Assembly (NCBI GenBank): GCA_943372645.1
Contig: CALRZN010000002.1
Coordinates: 1-64,000, forward strand
From: VBWE01 sp943372645
Lineage (GTDB): Bacteria; Bacteroidota; Bacteroidia; Palsa-965
Length of the DNA stretch: 64,000 bases
Direction: 5' to 3'
Part shown: positions 42,148 to 51,474 of the stretch, in pieces
Layout: each line of letters starts with the position of its first letter
How positions within the stretch are numbered: position 1 is the stretch's first letter
Notes under the pieces: model-generated
Database searches by the model: none
Seen by the model: the letters and a program-made list of their open reading frames with translations, nothing else
What the model was told of the DNA's origin: nothing
Program-made: the position numbers and the translations under genes

Positions 42148-43026
42148 TTATCCGAATTTTTTCAGGATGCCTATAACATCCTGCACATAACTGCCGCCGA
42201 ATAAATTTACATGCACCAGCAGCGGATAGAGGTTACAATAATCCACGCGCTGTGCCGCATTTTTTTCCGCCGGAAATTCTGCTTCGTAGCCTGCATAAAA
42301 ATCGGCATCAAATCCGCCGAAGAGGCGCGACATGGCGAGATCCATTTCGCGGTGACCAAAATACACCGCCGGATCGAACACCGCAGGCCCGTTTGTGCTG
42401 TGCATAAAATTGCCGCTCCACAAATCGCCGTGCAGCAGGGCCGGTTTTTCTGCCGGGAAAATTTCGCTGATGCGTTCGCAGAATTGTTCCGCCTGTTTTA
42501 CAATTGTTTTGCCGATGGCCTGTTGGTCAAACGCCATGCGGATTTGCGGAATGATGCGTTCCTCCGCATAAAACGCAGCCCACGTTGCATGCATTGCATT
42601 CTGCTGCGGCAGCGAACCGATGTAGTTGCTATGGTCCAGTCCGAAATGTGTTGCACTGTTTTTGTGCAACGTCGCCAGCGCGCAGCCGGCTTCATAACGG
42701 GCTGCTGCATCGGGCGTTGTTTGTATCAGAAAACGCAGCAGCAGCCACGCGTCATTTCCCGCAGATCCGCTGCTGATTACTTCCGGGATGTGCAGCGTGT
42801 TGGTTTCGCGCAGCAACTGTAACCCGCGTAGTTCTGTATCAAACATGCCGGGAAATTTTGCTGCGTCGTTCCATTTCACAAAAAACAACCCGGCGTTGGT
42901 TTCCAGTTTGGCCGCTTTGTTAATGCTGCCGCCATAAACCGAGGTTACCTGTAGCAGCGTAACCGGCAGGTGATGTATTTCCGTAAGCGTGGTTTGCAGT
43001 GTTTCTTTTAATGCGGCGGGAAGCAT
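42148..43026 (-). CDS. Fructosamine kinase-family protein
   Basis: A 292-residue protein of the fructosamine-3-kinase/aminoglycoside phosphotransferase fold. It has a nucleotide-binding N-lobe (VTSVYGGSINKAAKLETNAGLFFVKWND) and a catalytic loop HGDLWSGNFM with Asp and Asn, followed by VFDPAVYFGHREMDLAMSRLFGGF, which carries the second Asp. Such enzymes phosphorylate sugars on glycated proteins so that they fall off. The start is ATG at 43024-43026, followed closely by the radical-SAM gene upstream. Confidence 0.9.
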   Translation of the reverse strand: MLPAALKETLQTTLTEIHHLPVTLLQVTSVYGGSINKAAKLETNAGLFFVKWNDAAKFPGMFDTELRGLQLLRETNTLHIPEVISSGSAGNDAWLLLRFLIQTTPDAAARYEAGCALATLHKNSATHFGLDHSNYIGSLPQQNAMHATWAAFYAEERIIPQIRMAFDQQAIGKTIVKQAEQFCERISEIFPAEKPALLHGDLWSGNFMHSTNGPAVFDPAVYFGHREMDLAMSRLFGGFDADFYAGYEAEFPAEKNAAQRVDYCNLYPLLVHVNLFGGSYVQDVIGILKKFG

Positions 43027-43037
43027 ATCAATTGGTA

Positions 43038-43931
43038 TTACAGGTACGCAATCCGATCAGGGATGTTGTACGTTGCACAAAGTTCGCTTGTTTTTTTGAA
43101 CAACGCATCCGTATAGTATTTCGGCATTTCCGAACCCACCGCGAAATACTTTTCATACTTCGGCAGCAACTCCGGAAAGTGTTTGCGGATGGCATTAAAC
43201 ACAAGTGTTTTGCTGTCGCTGCGGCCTTCACCAAAAAGGGTGAGCGATGCCGGGAAAATATATGCTGCCGGTACGGCCGCAAATGCCTGGAACAGTTCCT
43301 GCAAACTGTTGGTCGTATCGCTTATCCACGGCAGCAGCGGCATGAGGCTCACGCCCGGTGCAAGTCCGTAATGTTTTGCGGCGAGCAGGGTATTATAACG
43401 AACGGACGGCGGCGTGGCTCCCGGTTCAAATATAGAAGCGATGGTATCACTCAACGTGCTGAACGAAAACGTAAGCAATGCCTTGCGTGTCACTTTTTCT
43501 TCGAGGTCAGCCGGCAGTATGGCGTTACGGTGAATGGATTCGAGCAGATCAAAATCGCGCTCCACAAGATGCGATCGTGTAATAATATGTACCGGGAACC
43601 GGTGTTTTAAAATCACCTCCAGCAGTTGCTGCGTGAGTTTGGTTTCCGCTTCCAGCTGCAGGTACGGATCGGTGGCCGACGACAGCACGATGAACCCGTA
43701 TTGTTTTCGTTTGGCGCGCAGTGCGAGTTGCTGGTCGAGCAGGGCCACGGCGTTTGCTTTTACAGCCAGCTGCTGCTCCATGTGCGTACCGTATTTGCTG
43801 CCGCGGATGTAACAGAACAGGCAGTTGAACGAACAGGCGACGTACGGATTTACCGTATAGTCGTCGAGGAACCAGGCGTCGCGCTTTTTGGTTTTATTGA
43901 GAATGGATTTTACTTCGGTGCTGCGCGGCAT
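43038..43931 (-). CDS. Radical SAM protein, SPL/Rv2578c-like
   Basis: A 297-residue protein with CSFNCLFCY near the N-terminus (Cys33, Cys37, Cys40; CxxxCxxC), the 4Fe-4S/SAM site. It continues with VLSSATDPYLQLEAETKLTQQLLEVIL and ITRSHLVERDFDLL, typical of the spore photoproduct lyase-like family. Some members repair DNA; others act on tRNA or are unassigned. It lies 12 nt before the fructosamine kinase gene on the same strand. The family is clear; the substrate is not. Confidence 0.85.
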   Translation of the reverse strand: MPRSTEVKSILNKTKKRDAWFLDDYTVNPYVACSFNCLFCYIRGSKYGTHMEQQLAVKANAVALLDQQLALRAKRKQYGFIVLSSATDPYLQLEAETKLTQQLLEVILKHRFPVHIITRSHLVERDFDLLESIHRNAILPADLEEKVTRKALLTFSFSTLSDTIASIFEPGATPPSVRYNTLLAAKHYGLAPGVSLMPLLPWISDTTNSLQELFQAFAAVPAAYIFPASLTLFGEGRSDSKTLVFNAIRKHFPELLPKYEKYFAVGSEMPKYYTDALFKKTSELCATYNIPDRIAYL

Positions 43932-44000
43932 TGTTTTACGTTTGTGAACGCAATTGCTGCGCCCGGTATAATTCGCACCGAAGCTACGGCTATTTGCACG

Positions 44001-44372
44001 TTAAATGTGCGAGAGCGTGTTGCGTGTGCGTTCGTCGCCGGTTGCATCGCCGGTATTTATCGTTGATTCCGGTTCAAACAGCAGCACGTGTACTTCTTCA
44101 TCGGCCACCGGGCGATGCTCTACGCCATGCGGCACCACGATCATTTCGCCGGCCTGCAGCGTAACGGAATGCGTTCTGAATTCCATGCGGAACGAACCTT
44201 CCACCACAAAAAACAGTTCGTCTTCCGTTTCGTGTTTGTGCCATACAAATTCGCCTTTAAACTTCACGAGCTTCACATGCTGCCCGTTCAGCGCTGCAAT
44301 AATTTTCGGGTTCCAGTGTTCGCTGAACAAACTGAATTTTTCGCGGAGGTTTATTTTTTCGGGTTGATTCAT
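44001..44372 (-). CDS. Cupin-domain protein
   Basis: A 123-residue single beta-barrel. FVWHKHETEDELFFVVEGSFRMEF is cupin motif 1 with His, His, Glu; PHGVEHRPVADEEVHVLLFE is motif 2 with the third His. Metal binding is therefore likely. The N-terminus INLREKFSLFSEHWNPKIIAALNGQHVKLVKFKGE is typical of the small stand-alone cupins. Catalytic or binding role unknown. Its stop is 69 nt from the radical SAM gene. Confidence 0.88.
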   Translation of the reverse strand: MNQPEKINLREKFSLFSEHWNPKIIAALNGQHVKLVKFKGEFVWHKHETEDELFFVVEGSFRMEFRTHSVTLQAGEMIVVPHGVEHRPVADEEVHVLLFEPESTINTGDATGDERTRNTLSHI

Positions 44373-44387
44373 TTTTGAAATATTGAT

Positions 44388-44876
44388 TCAGAGCAACTGC
44401 CGCGGATGCAGGAACAGGCCCCACTCGTCTATATATTCTTCCGGTTCCATGGCGTGAATTTCTTTGGCCCATTCCACAAACAGGTCGCGGAATTTTTCCA
44501 TCTCCGAACGAAAAAGGCGGATGTGATCGGCATGGGTTTCGGTAAACATATCGAGTCCGTGCGACGCAACCAGCAGGTCGTGTGCATGGTAGCGCACCAG
44601 CGCCGCATTCTGCATACAGATGAGCCACGATTCCGAACCGATTGCGCCGGCCACTTTGGCCGCCATCATCATCGCCGACTGCATGATGTGATCGCCCTGC
44701 ATTTCTTTTTCGTCTTCGTCCATGCTTTTGTGCAGCGCGTTTGCAAGGCTCACAATTTCATACGCATGTACCATCAGCGGATGTTTTTTCCGCTTTTTGT
44801 TTTTCTTATCGAATTCGTCGCGCTCTTCATCCGAGAGTTCGTCCTCGAAGCCGAAATCATCGTCGTCCCAGGTCAT
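44388..44876 (-). CDS. Conserved hypothetical acidic protein
   Basis: A 162-residue soluble protein. The first about 30 residues are strongly acidic then basic (DDDDFGFEDELSDEERDEF, KKNKKRKK). The rest is helical with a central MMMAAKVAGAIGSESWLICMQNAALVRYHAHDLLVASHGLDMF, which carries several His and Cys. It resembles widely distributed Bacteroidota proteins of unknown function. It is followed by the cupin gene after 15 nt, so the two probably share a transcript. Confidence 0.65.
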   Translation of the reverse strand: MTWDDDDFGFEDELSDEERDEFDKKNKKRKKHPLMVHAYEIVSLANALHKSMDEDEKEMQGDHIMQSAMMMAAKVAGAIGSESWLICMQNAALVRYHAHDLLVASHGLDMFTETHADHIRLFRSEMEKFRDLFVEWAKEIHAMEPEEYIDEWGLFLHPRQLL

Positions 44877-45069
44877 AGGCTATTGATTTTGATGGATTAA
44901 ATATAACGGATTTTGAACATTTCATGCGTTTTATTATCCCGCAATCCGCATTTGGCGATAAAAGCTTTGTTATTTGAACCAAATGCTGCGGGATTCTCAA
45001 ATTTAAGCGACAGAACAGGTCGCACTTTCAAAAAAAGAATGTTAAACAGTTCTGTAGCTTATTTTGGGT

Positions 45070-45077
45070 TATATTTG
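45070..45077 (+). promoter_or_regulatory. -7 box TATATTTG of the secreted protein gene
   Basis: A perfect TAnnTTTG, 28 nt before the ATG at 45106. It supports the shorter start of that gene, since the longer frame begins only 1 nt after the box. Confidence 0.55.
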
Positions 45078-45105
45078 ATTGGCTAACATTAAAAAAACAC
45101 AACCC

Positions 45106-45921
45106 ATGAAACGAATCATTACTTTATTCGCCGGCTTTGGGCTGGCCTTTCAACTGCACGCGCAGGTCGGCTGTACGCTCGGCCAGATTCCGCAGAACAC
45201 GCTTGTTTGTTACGAAATCGGCTGCAATACGAATGTGAATGCGCAATTAAATTCGATATGCGGTATACCGGGAACAAGTTACCAGTGGATGCCCGGCAAT
45301 CTCACCGGCCAGTCAGTAATGCTGTGCCCGGGCACCTACACCGTTATTGCAACCGATGCCTGCGGCTGCAGCGATACCGGTTCTTTTACCATCACACAAA
45401 ATCCGCAGCTGTTTTGTTCCATCACCAGCCAGGCCGCCACGTGCAGCACCTGCCCCAACGGCACAGCCACAGCCAATCCGTCAGGCGGAACTGCACCTTA
45501 TTTTTATATGTGGAATACCAGCCCGGTGCAGACCACACAAACAGCCACAGGATTACTTCCGGGCAATTACACCTGCACAGTAGTGGACGCAAACGGCTGC
45601 CTCATTTCGGATTCCACTTCGGTTACATTTACATCCGGTATCAGCGAACCAACGAACCAGTTGCCAATCACCTTGCTGCAAAACCCGGTAAACGGGCTGG
45701 CGGTTTTCCGCATCAGCACAGCAACTGCATCGCGTGCTGAGATAGAAATTTTTTCGGTTACCGGTGAACGCGTTTATGCATCCAGCGAAACCGGCAGCAC
45801 TTCCGGCGAACGCACCATCGCCATTCCGCTGCACACCCTCGCAGCAGGCATTTACAATTGCAGCATCACGGCAGGAAAACAGCACGGCAATGCGAAGCTG
45901 GTAGTAAACAGCACGAAATAA
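45106..45921 (+). CDS. Secreted protein with PKD/SprB-like repeats and T9SS C-terminus
   Basis: A 271-residue protein. The start is set at MKRIITLFAGFG (45106), downstream of a good -7 box. The signal ends LHAQVGC. The body is Cys-rich (about ten Cys) with SprB-like repeats (GTSYQWMPGNLTGQSVMLCPGTYTVIATDACGC and GTAPYFYMWNTSPVQ...GLLPGNYTCTVVDANGC). The end, ITLLQNPVNGLAVFRI...GERVYASSETGS...GIYNCSITAGKQHGNAKLVVNSTK, is a T9SS type A sorting domain. Paired Cys probably form disulfides at the surface. A bidirectional terminator follows. Confidence 0.88.
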   Translation: MKRIITLFAGFGLAFQLHAQVGCTLGQIPQNTLVCYEIGCNTNVNAQLNSICGIPGTSYQWMPGNLTGQSVMLCPGTYTVIATDACGCSDTGSFTITQNPQLFCSITSQAATCSTCPNGTATANPSGGTAPYFYMWNTSPVQTTQTATGLLPGNYTCTVVDANGCLISDSTSVTFTSGISEPTNQLPITLLQNPVNGLAVFRISTATASRAEIEIFSVTGERVYASSETGSTSGERTIAIPLHTLAAGIYNCSITAGKQHGNAKLVVNSTK

Positions 45922-45942
45922 TACTGCACATTTCTGTTCAAT

Positions 45943-45976
45943 AAAAAACGCCCCCGGCTGAGCCGGGGGCGTTTTT
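45943..45976. terminator. Bidirectional intrinsic terminator
   Basis: CGCCCCCGGC (45949-45958) and GCCGGGGGCG (45962-45971), a 10-bp stem with a TGA loop, flanked by A6 on the left and T5 on the right. It serves the plus-strand T9SS gene and the converging minus-strand gene. Confidence 0.9.
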
Positions 45977-45992
45977 GTTGTGTTACTGTTTT

Positions 45993-48509
45993 TCAGTTTT
46001 TGTTTTGCGAAATCACCGCTTCTGAAATCCGTTTCTGTGTTTGGTTGTCCTGCCGTTTTTTATTCAGGCGGTCAATGTATTCTACAAACTGGATGTCGAA
46101 GCCGACGTTTAAGAATGTGGGATTTCCGCCGGTGAAAAAGCCGCGGTCTTTCTGCAGCGGTCGTCCGACACAGAAATTCATATCGAGTCCGTTGAAAAAG
46201 GTAACACCAAGTCCAACACCGAGCATGGGCCGGTTGAAGTCTTTGGTGGTACCGGTGTTGGCTATGTTATACAGTATGCCGGAAGCATAAGCGAGCATAT
46301 GAATGTTGCTTACAACCGGTTCTGATGCGGGGGCGGTGCGGACATACGTTTTATTATAATAGGTAAAGGTTTCTCCTTTGCTGAACGAATGCGTGTACGC
46401 CAGGTCCCAGATTTTGTATTTGATACCGATTTTCTCACTCACATACGAATAGTTTTTGATCGAATCGTTTGGTGTGAGATACAACGCATTCCAGTGGAAC
46501 GCCGCATTGTTCGTTCCTACCGTAAATAAAAACTCCACGGGGCGAAACTTGTTGTAATTCATTTTCTGCAGGGCATAAATGAATCCTTCTACATCGAGGC
46601 GCATCGAAATCTCGTTTTTACTGTCGTGTTCGATTTTAACGTAACTGCGAACGAATGTCAGAATCCGGTTAATGGAATTGCGCATATTTTCGTCGCTGAA
46701 AATATCCCCGGCATCACTCAGCAGGTTGAGGTACAAATCGTATGTGGTTACTTTATCAAATTCATCGAGGCGTGTAAAAACGCTCATAAAACCGGTATTC
46801 AGGTTTAACCCCATTTTACGCATGTCTTCTTTTGCGGAACTGTCGATACAGGTCAGGTATGAAAACAAGCTGTCGCGCATCACCAGGAACTTTGTGGAAT
46901 ACGCCCCGAGGCGATCCAGTGACGGTTTGATGTCGTTTTCGTATTCCGCCATGTATTCGTACCTGTTCAATGCAACAAATTTTATTTTTCCGAGAAAGCC
47001 GTTTATCCGGGTAAGTTCATCCAGTTCTTTTTGGCCGGTAGTGGCGATTTTACGCAGGTTCAGCATTGCGCTGTCGTATGTTGAAGTGATGGTTTTATAC
47101 AGCGTATTCGGGTTTCCGCAATTCGGAAACGTGTGTTCCATCGCATTAAAAATTGCCTCTGTATTTTTTCCTTTTGATGAAAGTGTTTTTATCAGCCCGA
47201 AATACCGGATATACATATTAAGCATCGCTGTGCCGTCTGCAAATATCTTGTCAGCACTGGCACGTTTATCAACGATCTGCCGGAACAGTTTGTATTTATA
47301 GCTGACATTTACATACTTCATTACAACGCCTTCGAGCAGGGCATTTTTTGTTTTGTCAGCCGGTTTTTTACCGAGCAACGTGGCAGCATCTATTCCGGTT
47401 TCTTTGGTAATAAGTGACTCGCGCAGCCCTGACTTTTTACTGGCCTGCTTATAGTTTATATTGTAGAAAAAGTAATCTTTTTCATCGCCCTGCGTTTGTT
47501 TCAGTGCTGTTTCGAAACTGCCGTATGTTTCATTCAGTTCGTTGAGGTATGCTTTCAGTTCATCACTGGCTTTGGGTGCGTTTCCTTCTGCGTTATTGTT
47601 CCTGAGATAGTTCATCATGTTTTCAAGCTCATCCAGCGGCTGTTTGTACTTTCCGGTGCCTTCTAACATTTCTTCGAGGTGAACCTGGTGCAGCATACAC
47701 TGTGTTTCAGGCAGGTTCAGGTAGGCATTCCATTCCCCGGTCTGTTTTGCGTTTTTTTTCCCGTTTTCATACGCTTTCTTTTTGGCAAGATAATCGTCGT
47801 TTTGCTTCCGGATATCCTGGTTTTCCAGGTTCAGATAGGCATTGGTGGCCCCGGCATTCTGCAGGTAGTTCGTGCGCATCAGGCCCAGTTCTTTCAGGCT
47901 TTCGTTCTTGCGGATAACCTCTGCAAAAATGTCGAGCAGCACACCTACAAAGGCATTCCGGCTTGCCGCATCTTCATCCCCGTCAATTTCTCTAATATTA
48001 TTTACTTCCCCGCTGGTCTGCTTTGCATACCCGATTGCCGTAAAACCCTCGAGGCTCATTCCCGGCTGCACCAGTGAAGTATCTATATCAAACGCGTAGG
48101 CAAGATTGCGGATATCGATCAGTTCATCTGACTTCGGCTGCATCGTCCGCAGATAATAATCCGTATAAGCAATCACAAACGAAAGATTGACCGTATTCTC
48201 CAGCAGGTTTTTGGCCCGCACTTTTTCGTCTTTTTCAGTTGTGATGATATTGATTGTATTATCAATGTAGGTATAGAAAAGCCCGTTTTCAACGCCGATG
48301 CTTTTCAGCAGCATGTTTTTCACCAGCTTCGTTTTTACCTCCTTCTGTTTCTCCGCAATAATTTCGGCGATCAGTTCCGCATCCAGCGTTCCTTTTGTAA
48401 AACTGAGGCCGCTGAGACCAACCTGGAGCGAAGGCGCTTCATGCAGGGATTGTGCATTGCAAAAATGGGCAAGAATGAGCACAAGTGCTGTGCAAACTAC
48501 CTTTTTCAT
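45993..48509 (-). CDS. Large exported protein of unknown function
   Basis: A protein of about 838 residues from the ATG at 48507-48509 (MKKVVCTALVLILAHFCNAQ, a signal peptide). The ORF extends 12 residues upstream, unlikely to be used. The long middle is mostly helical with coiled-coil-like stretches (EEMLEGTGKYKQPLDELENMMNYL and similar). The last about 130 residues contain a beta-rich part with GVGLGVTFFNGLDMNFCVGRP and VGFDIQFVEYIDRL, which would fit an outer-membrane barrel or its docking domain. No named family recognised; it may be tied to the envelope. It is flanked by terminators on both sides. Confidence 0.65.
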   Translation of the reverse strand: MKKVVCTALVLILAHFCNAQSLHEAPSLQVGLSGLSFTKGTLDAELIAEIIAEKQKEVKTKLVKNMLLKSIGVENGLFYTYIDNTINIITTEKDEKVRAKNLLENTVNLSFVIAYTDYYLRTMQPKSDELIDIRNLAYAFDIDTSLVQPGMSLEGFTAIGYAKQTSGEVNNIREIDGDEDAASRNAFVGVLLDIFAEVIRKNESLKELGLMRTNYLQNAGATNAYLNLENQDIRKQNDDYLAKKKAYENGKKNAKQTGEWNAYLNLPETQCMLHQVHLEEMLEGTGKYKQPLDELENMMNYLRNNNAEGNAPKASDELKAYLNELNETYGSFETALKQTQGDEKDYFFYNINYKQASKKSGLRESLITKETGIDAATLLGKKPADKTKNALLEGVVMKYVNVSYKYKLFRQIVDKRASADKIFADGTAMLNMYIRYFGLIKTLSSKGKNTEAIFNAMEHTFPNCGNPNTLYKTITSTYDSAMLNLRKIATTGQKELDELTRINGFLGKIKFVALNRYEYMAEYENDIKPSLDRLGAYSTKFLVMRDSLFSYLTCIDSSAKEDMRKMGLNLNTGFMSVFTRLDEFDKVTTYDLYLNLLSDAGDIFSDENMRNSINRILTFVRSYVKIEHDSKNEISMRLDVEGFIYALQKMNYNKFRPVEFLFTVGTNNAAFHWNALYLTPNDSIKNYSYVSEKIGIKYKIWDLAYTHSFSKGETFTYYNKTYVRTAPASEPVVSNIHMLAYASGILYNIANTGTTKDFNRPMLGVGLGVTFFNGLDMNFCVGRPLQKDRGFFTGGNPTFLNVGFDIQFVEYIDRLNKKRQDNQTQKRISEAVISQNKN

Positions 48510-48542
48510 ACGTATGTGGTTTTTGGTGTCGGGGGAAAGATG

Positions 48543-48573
48543 CAAAAAGCCACGGGAAAAAATTTCCCGTGGC
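48543..48573 (-). terminator. Terminator of the ABC membrane-protein gene
   Basis: GCCACGGGAAA (48549-48559) and TTTCCCGTGGC (48563-48573), an 11-bp stem with T5 on the minus strand. It lies 49 nt past the stop at 48623. Confidence 0.75.
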
Positions 48574-48622
48574 GAAAAGAGTTACAAACAAAAGACCGGT
48601 TAATTAACAACTTTTGAGGCGC

Positions 48623-50167
48623 TTACTCCTCCGGCTGCGCATACCACTGCTTATACCGTTTCGAAAAATAGAAGGTAACAAGCACGAGTAATATAACGGC
48701 TCCCATGACCTGTGAGATTCCCATTACAAAATTTTTCTCCGGAAAAATCGGGTAAATAATTTCTTCGTAGGAATGCGTTGCATAATAATGCTTCTCCGCA
48801 AGTTCATAATACATCCCGGCAATAATTACCGGTACCGGCATAATCATCAGCATCGTAAAGTTGAGCGCAATGCCTTTGACCAGGCTCCGCACTTTTGAAT
48901 ACGGAATGGTAAACGATAACGCAAAAAAAGTTACGAAGTAAAGCAGGTAAACAACCGCAAACGCAGTGAATTCGCCGCCGCGAAGCATGGCAAAAAACAG
49001 TGCCGTGACTATGGCAAGCACAATACCCGCAAGCAGCGAAAAGAAAAACGTTCGCACCGTGGTATGCCGGAAACCGAAGAGGATAACCGTTAAACCGAGC
49101 GAAATATAAAGCATGGCCAGCATAATATCGCGCCAGCCCGAAACCCCGAACGGGTGCATGCGCGAAGTGATATGGTAAATGCCCGAGTCAATTGCATTGA
49201 CATGGTGCATGACATTCATGTACATCTGCGGATCGTCGTAATAGCTAATGGCCGCCTGGCTCTCCGACACGGGTTCGCTGTAATAACCGTAATAATTGTC
49301 TTCCGGATCTTTATACTTCGCTGCAATTGTTGTTGCACGTTGCAGGGCATCGGCAGCACTTATTTCCGGCGCGCGGTTGTAAACCGTATCGTACAGGTCG
49401 CGTTTCGATTTTATATACGTTCCTGAAAAATCATCGGCCCGCCCTGTACCGATAAACACGAGGTTGGAGATGCTGTAAAAAATGTAACCCACATTCCCGA
49501 GTTTGCGCGAACTGTCGGCAGACGCAATTTGATTTTCCATCTCCAGGCGTTTCAGCATCCGGAAACGCGAGGGGTAATAATTGTCATTAATGCTGTCGTA
49601 ATAGGTGTACAGACCAAGCGCACGCAGCTCGCGGGGAGCGGCGGTGCTCAGCAGCAACGTATCCGGATCGCTTATGACTTTGAATGAACCACGTTCTGCT
49701 ACATTATAATAGTAGTTCATCAGGTTAGCATCCCGGATGATTTCATCGTCGGAATAACGGATTTTTGTTTTCACCTGGTCCACCCACAGCGGCACAAATA
49801 CGATGGCAACCATCACTACAAACGTGATGTAAAATTGCATAAATGTGCGCAGCCGGTCGCCGGTTACCAGGTTGCCGAAGCGTTTGAACACGTTGAAGCG
49901 GAACAGGAAAATGAACCACAGCACCATGCCCACAAAACTGAGCAGACCTGCGGCGAAGCTCCAGTATTCCATTTCGGAACGGGTGCGCGGGTCGTCGGAT
50001 ACCAGCAGCGAGAACGTCGCAATAAACAGGTACAGCAGCAGCATGAACCAGAGAACAAGGTGCGTGCGTGCCGACCACACATCGGGATAGTTTTTGAGGA
50101 GCCACTGGTCGAGGCGGTTCAGCGGTGCCGGAACCATCGGACGTTTCGGATGTTGTGCAGGTGTCAT
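48623..50167 (-). CDS. Polytopic membrane partner of an ABC ATPase
   Basis: About 514 residues from the ATG at 50165-50167 (MTPAQHPKRPM). About ten membrane helices: two near the N-terminus (about 40-65, 85-105 and 125-150), then a soluble loop of about 200 residues (PRELRALGLYTYYDSINDNYYPSRFRMLKRLEME and so on), then five or six close together from about 330. Its start is 1 nt after the stop of the ABC ATPase gene, so the two are made together and probably form one transporter or envelope machine. The fold is unlike the common ABC permeases I know. Confidence 0.65.
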   Translation of the reverse strand: MTPAQHPKRPMVPAPLNRLDQWLLKNYPDVWSARTHLVLWFMLLLYLFIATFSLLVSDDPRTRSEMEYWSFAAGLLSFVGMVLWFIFLFRFNVFKRFGNLVTGDRLRTFMQFYITFVVMVAIVFVPLWVDQVKTKIRYSDDEIIRDANLMNYYYNVAERGSFKVISDPDTLLLSTAAPRELRALGLYTYYDSINDNYYPSRFRMLKRLEMENQIASADSSRKLGNVGYIFYSISNLVFIGTGRADDFSGTYIKSKRDLYDTVYNRAPEISAADALQRATTIAAKYKDPEDNYYGYYSEPVSESQAAISYYDDPQMYMNVMHHVNAIDSGIYHITSRMHPFGVSGWRDIMLAMLYISLGLTVILFGFRHTTVRTFFFSLLAGIVLAIVTALFFAMLRGGEFTAFAVVYLLYFVTFFALSFTIPYSKVRSLVKGIALNFTMLMIMPVPVIIAGMYYELAEKHYYATHSYEEIIYPIFPEKNFVMGISQVMGAVILLVLVTFYFSKRYKQWYAQPEE

Positions 50168-50168
50168 A

Positions 50169-51305
50169 TCAGAAAAGGCGTTTGGTCGAAGTGGTGATAT
50201 CCCGGAAATACGAAATGCGTATGCCCGCCGTGATGAGTTGCTGCAGCAGCGCGTGCGCATCGTGTGTGTGCGAAATCAGCGTAAACATGCCGCCGTCGAA
50301 CTGCACCTGCACATTTATACTGCCCAGCGCAGCCACCAGCATTTCGCGCGTGGCCGTGGTTTCCAGCTCCAGCGCATTTCCGAGCTGCTGCAGGTCCGAC
50401 TGCCCGGTCTGCAAAACACACTCGCCGCGGCGGATGAGCATGACCGAGTCGGCTGTTTTTTCCACTTCGTGCAGTTGCTGCGAAGTGAGCAGCACACCCA
50501 TGCGGTGTACGCTTGATTTGGCAAGAAAACGCAGATCGGTGAGTAACGTCTGCTGCGCATGAATGTCCAGATTCGCCAGCGGCTCGTCGAGAATGAGCAC
50601 GTGCGGCTGCTGCAATAAAATGCGTGCAATTTCGAAACGCGTGCGGTAGCCGCTGCTGATCTGGTTCCAGTTCAGTTCGGCATATTCGGTGAGGCCAAAA
50701 CGTTCGAGCATAAAATCAACCAGCAGGTTGTTGGCCTCGCCGGTTGTGCCCGAAATGGCTGCGGAAAAATGCAGGTTATCTTTCAGCCGGCCGTACCAGC
50801 GCGGGATGCGTTGCGGGATAAATGCAACGCGGTTTTTGATGGTATAAAACTCCTGGTTTTCCAATTGTGTAAAATGCACCCGCCCGCCATCCAGCGCCAG
50901 CTGCCCCGAGAGGCAACGCAGCAGCGTGGTTTTTCCGTTCCCGTTTTCGCCGACAATGCCGATGAGCTGCCCGGCATACAGGTCGAGGTTAATAGGACGC
51001 AGGCTGAAATGCCCGCTGCCGTAGGCTTTGGTAACGCCCTCGGCGCGCAGCAGCAGCTGATCCATTACCGAACCGGGTTGCAGGCGCTGTGCCAGTTGCT
51101 GCAGCAGTTCCTGTGCGCCCTGGTGAAAGGCCGGGCCCCACAGTGCTTTATCATCAAGCGCAATGCGGCGGCGGAATGTGGCACTGAATCGCGTAACGCT
51201 GCTGATCATTTCCGGATCGCGCGTGTCAAACGCAAGATCCATCATGCGGCGCAGCCCGGGCGCATCATCACCGTGGCGGAGGTACTCTTCTACTTCCTGT
51301 AACAT
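50169..51305 (-). CDS. ABC transporter ATP-binding protein with N-terminal extension
   Basis: A 378-residue protein. The first about 85 residues are a helical extension (EEYLRHGDDAPGLRRMMDLAFD...). The ATPase domain has Walker A GENGNGKTT (119-127), Q-loop IPQRIPRWYG, a divergent signature NQISSGYRTRFEIARILLQQ where LSGGQ is expected, and Walker B LILDEPLANLD. About 100 residues follow, ending in an ACT-like or regulatory part. The next gene downstream encodes a membrane protein after a 1-nt gap. The substrate is unknown. The changed signature SSGYR suggests an unusual transporter class. Confidence 0.8.
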   Translation of the reverse strand: MLQEVEEYLRHGDDAPGLRRMMDLAFDTRDPEMISSVTRFSATFRRRIALDDKALWGPAFHQGAQELLQQLAQRLQPGSVMDQLLLRAEGVTKAYGSGHFSLRPINLDLYAGQLIGIVGENGNGKTTLLRCLSGQLALDGGRVHFTQLENQEFYTIKNRVAFIPQRIPRWYGRLKDNLHFSAAISGTTGEANNLLVDFMLERFGLTEYAELNWNQISSGYRTRFEIARILLQQPHVLILDEPLANLDIHAQQTLLTDLRFLAKSSVHRMGVLLTSQQLHEVEKTADSVMLIRRGECVLQTGQSDLQQLGNALELETTATREMLVAALGSINVQVQFDGGMFTLISHTHDAHALLQQLITAGIRISYFRDITTSTKRLF

Positions 51306-51414
51306 GAATGGCGGTTTATTTTATTGCTGTGAAAGGTAACGGAATAAATCTTCATTTCGTGTACGGCGTTTGCCGTAATTAAATCGCTTACAATTTTTAA
51401 CAATTGGGCAGCGC

Positions 51415-51450
51415 AAAAAAAAAACGCGCACCCGGAATCGGGCACGCGTT
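51415..51450 (-). terminator. Terminator of rtcB
   Basis: CGCGCACCCG (51425-51434) and CGGGCACGCG (51439-51448) form ten pairs with two G-U. On the minus strand a ten-base T-run follows (51415-51424). It lies 26 nt past the rtcB stop. Confidence 0.8.
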
Positions 51451-51474
51451 GCACTCATGTTGTTACACAAGCTC

